Both the position numbers and the translations under genes were made by a program. DNA of 13,175 nucleotides from Campylobacterales bacterium (GTDB taxonomy: Bacteria > Campylobacterota > Campylobacteria > Campylobacterales > SZUA-545), in the NCBI GenBank assembly GCA_025800305.1, contig JAOXRY010000371.1:1-13175 (forward strand). Direction: 5' to 3'. Below the pieces are notes generated by a model. It did no database searches. It was not told the origin of the DNA and saw nothing but the letters and a program-made list of their open reading frames with translations. Shown piece after piece: positions 6,634 through 13,175 of this stretch. Position 1 is the stretch's first letter. Every line of letters starts with the position of its first letter.

Positions 6634-6652
6634 CGTCACAGTTTCCGTCACA
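6634..6652 (-). promoter_or_regulatory. Operator-like direct repeat upstream of the acyltransferase gene (copy 3, distal)
   Basis: The same 19-nt core as copies 1 and 2, placed 35 nt further upstream than copy 2 with a 13-nt AT-rich spacer after the 22-nt match. The acyltransferase promoter thus has four CGTCACA half-sites against two at the YD gene, which would allow stronger or more cooperative binding there. Confidence 0.6.
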
Positions 6653-6713
6653 AAATAAAAAAAAATGATTAATTAGTTAAAGTGTAGTTTTAAATAGAGA
6701 AAAGGAGGGATTG

Positions 6714-7406
6714 TTAAGGTTGTCGTACTAGCTTAACTCCTACGCCAGATATAGTCTCAATAAGCTTATATTCAACTTTAGTACGAAGTCTATAAACCAA
6801 AGTTCTTAATGCACTTTCTGAAACTGGTTCATCTGGCCAAATATTGTATTCTAAAGTTTTAAGATCTACCAAAGTCCCATGGGATCGGACCAAAAGAGTC
6901 AAAAGTTTTTTCTCTCTTGCACTAAGCTTTATCGACTTGTCTTGATAAAATAAATTTTCACTTTTAATATCATAGTAATAATTTGCCCCTAGAGATATAT
7001 GGTCTTTGTTGATTTCTCTTTTTTTCTCCTCTTTAATTTTATGTATTCCTAAAAGTAAAGTAGATTTTAACTCCTCTCTGTTGAAAGGCTTTAACAAGTA
7101 AGCTATAGGATTTGTTACAACAGCCCTACCTATTGTCTCATCATCAGAGTAAGCAGTAAGGTAGATTATAGGAATTTTTCTATCTTTATTTATCTCTTTG
7201 GCTGTTTCAATCCCATCTTTACTATTGTCAAGATGAATATCCATAAAGATAAAATCAGGCTGATTATTATTAACACTTTCCAAAGCATCATCATAGTTTG
7301 TTACAGTCTCAGTAACATCATATCCTAATTTTAAAATTGTTTTTTTTAAATCTAAAGCTACTATAGTCTTATCTTCTACAATTAAAATTTTAATTTTATT
7401 CTCCAC
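6714..7406 (-). CDS. OmpR/PhoB-type response regulator
   Basis: The protein has 230 residues. A receiver domain covers about 5-120, with acidic pocket E11-D12, phosphoacceptor D56 in FIFMDIHLD, T84 and K106 (LLKPF); all switch residues are present. A winged-helix DNA-binding domain (Trans_reg_C type) covers about 148-228, recognised by LSAREKKLLTLLV, the helix ESALRTLVYRLRTKV and the closing GVGVKLV. It starts with GTG at 7406, inside the end of the kinase gene (11-nt overlap), with AAGGTGGA about 6 nt upstream. No better ATG exists, so translation is probably coupled to the kinase, its likely phosphate donor. Regulators of this family bind tandem direct repeats, so the three 19-nt repeats just downstream (5743-6652) are plausible targets. 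No clear terminator separates this gene from the acyltransferase gene. Confidence 0.92.
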   Translation of the reverse strand: MENKIKILIVEDKTIVALDLKKTILKLGYDVTETVTNYDDALESVNNNQPDFIFMDIHLDNSKDGIETAKEINKDRKIPIIYLTAYSDDETIGRAVVTNPIAYLLKPFNREELKSTLLLGIHKIKEEKKREINKDHISLGANYYYDIKSENLFYQDKSIKLSAREKKLLTLLVRSHGTLVDLKTLEYNIWPDEPVSESALRTLVYRLRTKVEYKLIETISGVGVKLVRQP

Positions 7407-9234
7407 TGTTTTTCCACCTTATTTCTACTGTTACACCATCATGTGTTTCCATATTAATTTTACCACGTAACTGTTCTTTTGCTAGAGTATTTACCAAGGT
7501 AAGTCCTAATGATTCTCTTAAATGATTTGGTTCATATCCTTTTCCATTGTCACTAACAACGAAAACATTTTCATTCTTCTCTTTTAATAGACTCACAACA
7601 ATCTTACCTCGACCATCAAAAGCGTATTTAATAGAGTTTGTGACAAGTTCATTGAGAATCAATCCACAATAAATCCCATCTTCAACTTTTAGTTCTGTTT
7701 TAATAAAAAGATCTATCTCTACATCAGTTTCGTAGCTAAATCTAACTTTATCTATTAAGTCATCAAAGTACTCAAAAGGATTAAGATAAGCGATATTGTC
7801 TTGCCTATAAAGAAGTTCATGGAGATGACTCATTGAGTTCACCCTATTTTGCATCGTAAGAAAAAGTTCTTGTATTTTTTCATCATCTACTTCATCTTGT
7901 TGGAGTCTTAAAAGAGAAACAATCATCTGTAGATTATTTTTGACTCTGTGATTTAATTCTTTTAATAAAACACTTTTTCCATCAAGTGCAAGTTTGAGAT
8001 CTTTTGTTTTCTCAGCAACTTGGACTTCCAACCTATCTGTTTCATTTTGCTGTTGAATAATTAACTGTCGGTCTGCTTCATTTTTCTCTTTTTGAAGTTG
8101 TTTGATTCTGTCAGCTAAAGCTATAGAAAATATTATTGCTTCCAAAATAAAACCTATTTCTACAAGATAAGGAAGTTGATTTTTTATTTGATAAACTCCT
8201 GAACTAGATAAAAACATGAGAAAAAAAGATATTAATAAGATAGACCATCCTAAAAGAATAAAGTAAGCTTGTCTATTATTTTTTAAAGCAGCATATATAG
8301 TAATTACAATCAAATAAATTGCCATAATCACAGAAAATATATTTTTAATTCCACTGTATATTTCAAAATACATAAACACAACAATAGATATAGGAATTAA
8401 AAATAGTAAAAGATTTAGAAGAAGATCTACTAACTGATACTGCTTAGTTTGTAAAAAATATTTTGTAAAAAGTCCTAATGATATAGTTGGTATTGCTACC
8501 ATTATTGCAGAATACTGGAGTATATAAAAAATCCAATCCGCTTTTAATATATAAATATACGAGAGCCCCACATACATTAAGTTGTGAAAAATAACACCAA
8601 AAAGATACATAAAATAGAAAAGATAACTAACATCTTTCGTAAAAAAATAGATAAAAAGGTTGTAGATAGCTAGAATAAACATTGCACCAAAAAAAAGACC
8701 TAATATAAGCTGGTGCTTGACCTCTTTTTTGAAAAAACTATCTCTCTCCCATATATTTAATTTAACAATTAATGTTGTTATATAAGATGATGCTTTTATA
8801 TAGAATATTTTTGTCTCTTTTGGTTTTAATTCAACTTTAAAGACTGGATTTATAGTCTTTCTTTCACTACTAATATAAAAAAGTCCATCCTCAATCTTAT
8901 GATTTTTTATTTCATCATAAAAAGTAACAGAAGAAGTTAGAGCATTGTCATATTCCAAAATTTTTTCTACTAGCTTTTCACTTTCGTTATAAACCGTAAA
9001 CTTAATCCACACATTAAAATCTGGACTAAAACCATAACCTAATAGGCTTTTATTATTTTCTTTAAAGGAGTCATGATGTTCTTTAATATCATTCAATGAT
9101 AAGGATTGACTTTTGTCAATATAGACTTTACAATAAGGCAAAATGTCCATTGATTTTGTATGTTGGTTAACTATGATAGTTTGACCATGAATAGCTATTG
9201 GTAACAAAATAAAAAGAAAAAACCTAAAAATCAT
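7396..9234 (-). CDS. 7TMR-DISM membrane sensor histidine kinase (HisKA_2 type)
   Basis: The protein has 612 residues. A signal peptide (about 1-17) leads to a periplasmic 7TMR-DISM sensory domain (about 20-165) containing FSPDFNVWIKFTVYN. Seven hydrophobic segments follow between about 174 and 375, then a coiled coil (about 376-420). The phosphorylation site is of the HisKA_2 class: KELNHRVKNNLQ, with H429 as phosphoacceptor. The ATPase domain has the N box NELVTNSIKYAF (528-539), DNGKG (562-566) and SLGLTL (575-580). 7TMR-DISM receptors are thought to sense small ligands, often carbohydrates; the ligand here is unknown. The kinase overlaps the response-regulator gene by 11 nt and is therefore its likely partner. 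It is divergent from the second signalling operon with a 97-nt gap. Its own ribosome site is weak (AGTAGAAT region). Confidence 0.93.
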   Translation of the reverse strand: MIFRFFLFILLPIAIHGQTIIVNQHTKSMDILPYCKVYIDKSQSLSLNDIKEHHDSFKENNKSLLGYGFSPDFNVWIKFTVYNESEKLVEKILEYDNALTSSVTFYDEIKNHKIEDGLFYISSERKTINPVFKVELKPKETKIFYIKASSYITTLIVKLNIWERDSFFKKEVKHQLILGLFFGAMFILAIYNLFIYFFTKDVSYLFYFMYLFGVIFHNLMYVGLSYIYILKADWIFYILQYSAIMVAIPTISLGLFTKYFLQTKQYQLVDLLLNLLLFLIPISIVVFMYFEIYSGIKNIFSVIMAIYLIVITIYAALKNNRQAYFILLGWSILLISFFLMFLSSSGVYQIKNQLPYLVEIGFILEAIIFSIALADRIKQLQKEKNEADRQLIIQQQNETDRLEVQVAEKTKDLKLALDGKSVLLKELNHRVKNNLQMIVSLLRLQQDEVDDEKIQELFLTMQNRVNSMSHLHELLYRQDNIAYLNPFEYFDDLIDKVRFSYETDVEIDLFIKTELKVEDGIYCGLILNELVTNSIKYAFDGRGKIVVSLLKEKNENVFVVSDNGKGYEPNHLRESLGLTLVNTLAKEQLRGKINMETHDGVTVEIRWKNSGE

Positions 9235-9292
9235 GGTTTTATTCTACTAAAACTCAACTATTAGAACTTTCTTTAATTTGTGATATTTTGGA

Positions 9293-9298
9293 TATAAT
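9293..9298 (+). promoter_or_regulatory. Candidate -10 box for the rightward kinase operon
   Basis: TATAAT preceded by ATTTTGGA closely fits the Campylobacterota sigma-70 pattern (T-rich stretch ending in G, then TATAAT, no -35 box). A start around 9305 gives a leader of about 27 nt containing AAAGGAT before the ATG at 9332. I see no equally good promoter for the divergent kinase; weak options lie in 9241-9270. Confidence 0.65.
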
Positions 9299-9331
9299 AA
9301 TTTCTAACCTTAAAAATCAAAGGATATCGTT

Positions 9332-11110
9332 ATGGTTAAACCTCTCATTATTCTATTCTTATTACTGACACCATCCTATCCTCAAAAAACTCAATTAGAA
9401 CCTCTATCTCAGAATTTTTCTACAACACAAGATATATCCCTATCAACCAATGATTTATACTCTTTTCGTGGTGAAGAAATTAAAAGAGTGATAATTATTT
9501 CTTTAATGATTTTTCTACTTATAACAACTACAATTCTTTCAATAGTCAGTCGAAGACTGAAATTTTTAGTAAAAGAAAAAACAAAAGAACTGGCAGAGAC
9601 AGAACACCTTTTTAAACAAATATATGAACTTCTTCCAATTGGAATAACTATTACAGATAAAAAAGGAAATATAGTTGACTGTAATAAATCTTCTCAACAA
9701 ATATTAGGATATTCAAAAGAGGAACATTTAGCAAAAAACTATAAAGAAAACTGGGAAATAATAAAAGAGGATGGCTCAATATTCCCACCTGATGACTATC
9801 CCAGTGTAAAAGCTTTGGACAATAAAACAACATATTCCAACGAAATAATGGGCGTAAACACACCAAATGGACTTAAATGGCTTAATGTTTCTGCTACGTA
9901 TTTAGGAGTTCCAAACTATGGTGTTGTTGTAACTTACTTTGATTTAACAGAGAAAAAAGAGTACGAGGATCTTATCAACAAAGAAAAGCTTAAATTAAAT
10001 CAAATTTTTAATTCTCAAAATGATTTGGCAGTTATTACAGATGGGGAAAAACTCCATAGTGCAAATAAGTCCTTATTAGATTTTTTCAACTATTCATCTA
10101 TAGAAGAATTTAAAGAAGAACAGTCTTGTATTTGCGATTTATTTGAAGGTGATGGCTTTGAAATTGACTTTGAACTTCTTACAAAAGATGATAAGGAGAC
10201 ATGGTTCGAAAAAGTTTTAAAAGACCCAAACAAAAACTATAAAGTATCAATGAAAGACCATTTTTTTGCTGTTAATGGGAAAAAAATCACTGAAAATGAA
10301 GAACTTTATATTTTTACGTTTACAGATATAACAATAGACCATAATTATAAAAAACAATTAGAGCATGATATCGCAATAGCAACAGAAAAAATGGACTCTC
10401 AATACCAAGAGTTTTTACAAGCCTCAAAAAAAGCTGCCATGGGAGATCTTATAGGGATTATTGCCCACCAACTTAAACAACCTCTTAATGGATTAAGCTT
10501 AGGAAAAGAAGTCTTAGTGGAAAATTATAACCATGGAGAGTTAACAGAAGAGGAAGTAGAAAAATACAGTAAACGAGTTTCAAAACAGATTCAATTCATG
10601 TCAAAAAGCATTGATGACTTGAGAAACTTTTTTAGACCAGATAAAACTACACAGTTTTACTTTGTAGATGATGCTGTAAAAAAATCTCTTGATTTAATTT
10701 CCACTCAAATTAACAGTAAAGGTATTGAAATTGTTTTAAATTGCAATAGTCGAGTTCAACTAGAAGGCTTTGAAAATGAGTTTCAACAAGTTGTACTAAA
10801 TATTGTTACTAATGCAAAAGATGCTCTTTTACAAACCAAGCCTCATGACCCTAAAATTGAAATCTCTACCTTCAAAGAAAATGGAAAAGTGTTTCTTACT
10901 GTAAAAGATAATGGTGGAGGAGTTCCAGATAATATTAAAGATAAGATATTCAACTCCTATTTTACAACAAAAGGTGAATCAGGAACAGGTATTGGATTAA
11001 ATCTTGTCAAAATGATTATAGAAGGAAATATCGGTGGTTCAATTGATGTTGAAAACATAGAAAGTGGTGCTCTTTTTAAAATTGCCATTCCTTTAAAGGA
11101 TAATCAATGA
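9332..11110 (+). CDS. Membrane histidine kinase with two cytoplasmic PAS domains
   Basis: The protein has 592 residues. An N-terminal hydrophobic signal (1-17) is followed by a periplasmic segment of only about 30 residues and a membrane helix (about 53-72). A first PAS domain covers about 92-206 (PIGITITDKKGNIVDCNKS) and a second, more divergent PAS-like domain about 223-335. A coiled coil leads to the H box AHQLKQPLNGLSL with H379 as phosphoacceptor, a form common in Campylobacterota kinases. The ATPase domain has the N box NIVTNAKDAL (490-499), DNGGG (526-530) and GTGIGL (551-556). With so little outside the membrane, the signal is probably read by the PAS domains in the cytoplasm. AAAGGAT precedes the ATG. 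The stop overlaps the next kinase start by ATGA, so this gene heads an operon. Confidence 0.92.
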   Translation: MVKPLIILFLLLTPSYPQKTQLEPLSQNFSTTQDISLSTNDLYSFRGEEIKRVIIISLMIFLLITTTILSIVSRRLKFLVKEKTKELAETEHLFKQIYELLPIGITITDKKGNIVDCNKSSQQILGYSKEEHLAKNYKENWEIIKEDGSIFPPDDYPSVKALDNKTTYSNEIMGVNTPNGLKWLNVSATYLGVPNYGVVVTYFDLTEKKEYEDLINKEKLKLNQIFNSQNDLAVITDGEKLHSANKSLLDFFNYSSIEEFKEEQSCICDLFEGDGFEIDFELLTKDDKETWFEKVLKDPNKNYKVSMKDHFFAVNGKKITENEELYIFTFTDITIDHNYKKQLEHDIAIATEKMDSQYQEFLQASKKAAMGDLIGIIAHQLKQPLNGLSLGKEVLVENYNHGELTEEEVEKYSKRVSKQIQFMSKSIDDLRNFFRPDKTTQFYFVDDAVKKSLDLISTQINSKGIEIVLNCNSRVQLEGFENEFQQVVLNIVTNAKDALLQTKPHDPKIEISTFKENGKVFLTVKDNGGGVPDNIKDKIFNSYFTTKGESGTGIGLNLVKMIIEGNIGGSIDVENIESGALFKIAIPLKDNQ

Positions 11111-12432
11111 AAAAACTCTTAACTCTTATTTTATTGGCTTCTTTTAGTTTTTCAAAGGATGGTTTTGTAGCAAGTGATATTTCAGAATATTTCGAAGATA
11201 ATGGTTTGATTCTTCTTCTAATAGATCCAAACACTGGAAAAATCATAAAAGGAAATAAATCTGCAGAAAAATTTTATGGTTATTCAAAGTCAAAATTACA
11301 ATCAATGAAAATTCAAAATATCAATCAATTTACACAACAACAAGTAAAAGAAGAAATTATAAAAGCAAAAAAAGAGAAGAGGAATCATTTCATTTTCAGG
11401 CATAAATTGGCAAATGGAAAAATCAAAAAGGTAGAGGTCTACTCTCATCCTTTTATGTATGAAGGGAAAAAAATACTTTTATCTACAATTTACGACGTTA
11501 GTAGAAATGACCTTCTTCAACAAACTATAGAACACTATAGTGCTACTTTAGAAGAACAAGTAGAAATAAAGACCAGAGAAAATACATTAATCCTTGTAAC
11601 TGGAATGCTAGTACAATTCTTAATAATTTTTATACTTATCTATATTAATATTCAAAGAAAGATAACAAAGAAAAACCTCCGAAAACTAAACCATGAACTC
11701 CATCTAAAAATTGAAGACGCTATTGAAGAAAACAAAAAACAAAACCAATTGATTAATGAACAATCAAAAAATGCCACAATATTAGAGCTTCTTTTTAATC
11801 TTTCCCATCACTGGAGACAACCACTTAATGTCATGTCACTTTCTGCACAGAATATTGTGGATACTTTAAAATATGATGATTGGACAATAGAAGAAATAGA
11901 AGAGATGGCTGATCATATTGTCACAAATTCAAGAAGCCTTAGTGGAACCATTTCAAAACTAACAGAGTTTTATGAAGAAAATGAAACAAATCATCTTTTT
12001 ACACTTTCAGACTCTATAGAACTGTCAAAGGGCTTTTTATCTCAGCCTAATATTACACTTCAGACCAATATAAAAGAAGAAAAAATTCTTTGTGATAGAA
12101 AAGCATTGGTTGAGGTATTTATTAACTTATTGCAAAATAGTATAGATGCTGCATATAAAGAGGGATTGAAGATACCAACTATTTTAATTCATTTTCAACA
12201 AGTTGAAGAAATTATTATCTTAGAGATTTCTGATAACTGTGGAGGAATTGATGAATCTATAATTGATAAGATCTTTGAGCCTTACACTACAACAGAGTTT
12301 AAAAACAATAATAAAGGACTTGGTCTTTATATTACAAAGTCCATTGTTGAGTATAGATTAAAAGGTAGCATATCAGCAAAAAACAGAGATAACGGGGCAA
12401 CTTTTACAATAAGGTTTAGAAATGGGGAATAA
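11107..12432 (+). CDS. Membrane histidine kinase with a probable periplasmic PAS domain
   Basis: The protein has 441 residues. A cleavable-looking signal peptide (MKKLLTLILLASFSFS, 1-16) comes first. A PAS domain (about 25-132; DPNTGKIIKGNKSAEKFYGY) lies between it and the only other membrane helix (about 158-180), placing the PAS domain outside the cytoplasmic membrane. A coiled coil (about 183-222) precedes the H box LSHHWRQPLNVMSL; by alignment with HxxxQPL, H234 is the phosphoacceptor. The ATPase domain has the N box NLLQNSIDAA (340-349), DNCGG (376-380) and KGLGLYI (403-409). The start overlaps the upstream kinase stop (ATGA), and the end overlaps the receiver gene by 11 nt, so all three are probably translated from one message. 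If the signal peptide is instead a membrane anchor, the topology of the PAS domain is unchanged. Confidence 0.9.
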   Translation: MKKLLTLILLASFSFSKDGFVASDISEYFEDNGLILLLIDPNTGKIIKGNKSAEKFYGYSKSKLQSMKIQNINQFTQQQVKEEIIKAKKEKRNHFIFRHKLANGKIKKVEVYSHPFMYEGKKILLSTIYDVSRNDLLQQTIEHYSATLEEQVEIKTRENTLILVTGMLVQFLIIFILIYINIQRKITKKNLRKLNHELHLKIEDAIEENKKQNQLINEQSKNATILELLFNLSHHWRQPLNVMSLSAQNIVDTLKYDDWTIEEIEEMADHIVTNSRSLSGTISKLTEFYEENETNHLFTLSDSIELSKGFLSQPNITLQTNIKEEKILCDRKALVEVFINLLQNSIDAAYKEGLKIPTILIHFQQVEEIIILEISDNCGGIDESIIDKIFEPYTTTEFKNNNKGLGLYITKSIVEYRLKGSISAKNRDNGATFTIRFRNGE

Positions 12433-12787
12433 AGAGATTTTAAAAAACAAGTCCATTCTTTATGTGGAAGATGATAAAGATACATCAGAAATGTTTGCTA
12501 TGGCACTAAGAAGATACACAAAAAAAGTTTTTGTTTCCTATGATGGAGAGGATGGATTTAAATCGTATCAAGAAAATAATCCAGATATTATAGTTACAGA
12601 TATTGAAATGCCGAAGAAAAATGGGTTGGAACTGTTAAGACTTATAAAAGAAGATGATCCTAATAAACCTGTCATTATTCTTACTGCTTACAAAGATCAA
12701 GCACACTTTGGAAAAGAAGCAAATGGAATTATTGTTAAACCTTTTAAAATTAGTGATTTTTTAGAAGAACTGTATAAAGTTTGTTGA
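12422..12787 (+). CDS. Stand-alone receiver-domain response regulator
   Basis: This 121-residue protein is a single receiver domain with no output domain. The acidic pocket is E16-D17-D18 in YVEDD, the phosphoacceptor is D60 in IIVTDIEMP, and T88 and K106 (VKPF) complete the switch. It starts at an ATG inside the end of the second kinase gene (11-nt overlap), with a weak AAGG about 8 nt upstream. Single-domain receivers act through protein contacts, as phosphate relays or as CheY-like effectors. Next to two kinases it could take phosphate from either and pass it on or act as a sink. Which target it contacts is not visible in the sequence. Confidence 0.93.
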   Translation: MGNKEILKNKSILYVEDDKDTSEMFAMALRRYTKKVFVSYDGEDGFKSYQENNPDIIVTDIEMPKKNGLELLRLIKEDDPNKPVIILTAYKDQAHFGKEANGIIVKPFKISDFLEELYKVC

Positions 12788-12825
12788 ATAGTGATTTTTT
12801 AGTGATACATTGAAAAAAAAGATGT

Positions 12826-12831
12826 TATAAA
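12826..12831 (+). promoter_or_regulatory. Candidate -10 box for the right-edge gene
   Basis: TATAAA, followed by T, lies in the 76-nt gap after the receiver gene, behind an A-run and T-rich DNA. A start near 12838 would give a leader of about 25 nt. No terminator hairpin is visible after the receiver gene, so readthrough from the kinase operon also remains possible. Confidence 0.35.
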
Positions 12832-12841
12832 TACACTTCAT

Positions 12842-12856
12842 ACTTTTAGTAAAAGT
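12842..12856. promoter_or_regulatory. Perfect dyad just before the right-edge gene start
   Basis: ACTTTT-AGT-AAAAGT is a perfect 6+3+6 inverted repeat ending 7 nt before the ATG at 12864. It would lie at about +4 to +18 of a transcript from the TATAAA box and over the ribosome-binding position. It may be an operator or a short hairpin affecting initiation; it is short enough to be chance. Confidence 0.3.
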
Positions 12857-12863
12857 GTAAAAC

Positions 12864-13175
12864 ATGTGGCAAAATGATTTAGAAGTTGCTTTAAAGAAAA
12901 AACTAGCACAAGCAAAATCAGAGTTTCAAAATCAAAAAATAAGAGGTATTGATTTTGAGACAGTAAAAGCCGATGAAGATGGCCTTATTTGGATAAAAGG
13001 GATAGAAAATTTTCAAAAAGTAAATATAATAGAGTATCTTACTAAACGAAAAGAGATAGGCTCATTTAAATATCCAGATAAAGAAGCTAAAAGTATGGAA
13101 GAGGTAAAGGATGGAATAACTCCGGATCCTATTGTATTACCACGAAGTGGAGAACTTTCCCCTTATACTTCAGAT
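12864..13175 (+). CDS. Unrecognised protein (3' end beyond window)
   Basis: An open frame of 104 codons runs from the ATG at 12864 to the window edge without a stop. An in-frame TAA lies two codons upstream, so this is the first possible ATG. The ribosome site is poor (AAAAGTG, partly inside a dyad). The visible part begins MWQNDLEVALKKKLAQAK, a basic amphipathic helix, followed by a mixed region with DEDGLIWIKGIENF and a Pro-containing stretch (TPDPIVLPRSGELSP). There is no signal peptide and no membrane segment. I do not recognise the family. It lies 76 nt after the receiver gene on the same strand and probably has its own promoter. Confidence 0.65.
   Translation, partial: MWQNDLEVALKKKLAQAKSEFQNQKIRGIDFETVKADEDGLIWIKGIENFQKVNIIEYLTKRKEIGSFKYPDKEAKSMEEVKDGITPDPIVLPRSGELSPYTSD

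Noticed and set aside
5743..6652. The CGTCACAGTTTC repeats as a CRISPR array
   Set aside because: There are only three copies, irregularly spaced and separated by a whole gene. The repeat is short with an internal 12-nt period and there are no cas genes. Position before start codons fits operators better.
6563..6665. Homopolymer runs (8 T at 6563-6570, 9 A at 6657-6665) as phase-variation switches
   Set aside because: They are non-coding, short and ordinary for DNA this AT-rich. The T run lies in the loop of the leader hairpin and could alter spacing, but nothing shows that it varies.
6700..6731. AGGAGGG on the plus strand as a ribosome site for a plus-strand gene
   Set aside because: The only possible start after it (TTG at 6711) hits a stop after six codons, and the region is antisense to the end of the response-regulator gene.
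9651..9866. 71-codon minus-strand frame inside the PAS kinase gene
   Set aside because: It is antisense to conserved PAS coding sequence and hydrophobic only as a by-product of AT-rich complement.
12747..12805. Repeated TAGTGATTTTTTAG at the end of and just after the receiver gene
   Set aside because: It is a short, low-complexity repeat with no positional logic; probably chance or a small local duplication.

Overview
The window is AT-rich, densely coded DNA with short intergenic gaps. It most likely comes from the chromosome of a free-living member of the Campylobacterota (Sulfurimonas/Arcobacter-like). I infer this from the AT-rich codon use, the AAGGA-type ribosome sites, the TATAAT boxes without a clear -35 box, and histidine kinases with H-box sequences of the AHQLKQPL and SHHWRQPL kind. 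The genus cannot be fixed from sequence alone.

Left part (1-4836, all minus strand): the conserved ATPase gene ychF is followed after 47 nt by a large single-chain type IIG restriction-modification enzyme. That gene overlaps by ATGA an unrecognised gene that runs off the left edge. The R-M gene looks mosaic: its nuclease and methylase-core part is full of GATC, while the stretch covering methylase motif IV and the target-recognition region is nearly free of it. Divergent from ychF (plus strand, 4889-5473) is a Nudix hydrolase resembling UDP-sugar pyrophosphatase NUDT14. It ends in a hairpin that can also terminate the convergent gene.

Middle part (5492-9234, minus strand, transcribed right to left): a 7TMR-DISM membrane histidine kinase, an OmpR-type response regulator overlapping it by 11 nt, a LuxI/FeeM-like GNAT acyltransferase, and a 67-residue protein built around a single YD (RHS-type) repeat. 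The last two genes each have, 45-47 nt upstream of the start codon, the same 19-nt sequence made of two direct CGTCACA half-sites 12 nt apart. There is one copy before the YD gene and two before the acyltransferase. This looks like a local regulon, plausibly read by the neighbouring OmpR-type regulator. The acyltransferase mRNA leader can also fold so that its ribosome site is paired.

Right part (9332-12787, plus strand, divergent from the above): a second signalling operon of two membrane histidine kinases and a stand-alone receiver protein, all with overlapping ends. The first kinase has two cytoplasmic PAS domains; the second appears to have a periplasmic PAS domain. The window ends inside an unrecognised gene with its own promoter-like sequence and a perfect dyad just before its start.

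The most interesting part is 5492-12787. Three sensor kinases and two regulators surround an acyltransferase with the key residue pattern of autoinducer synthases, and its promoter carries repeated operator-like sites. A signal-production circuit is a reasonable hypothesis, but nothing in the sequence proves the product or the regulator.
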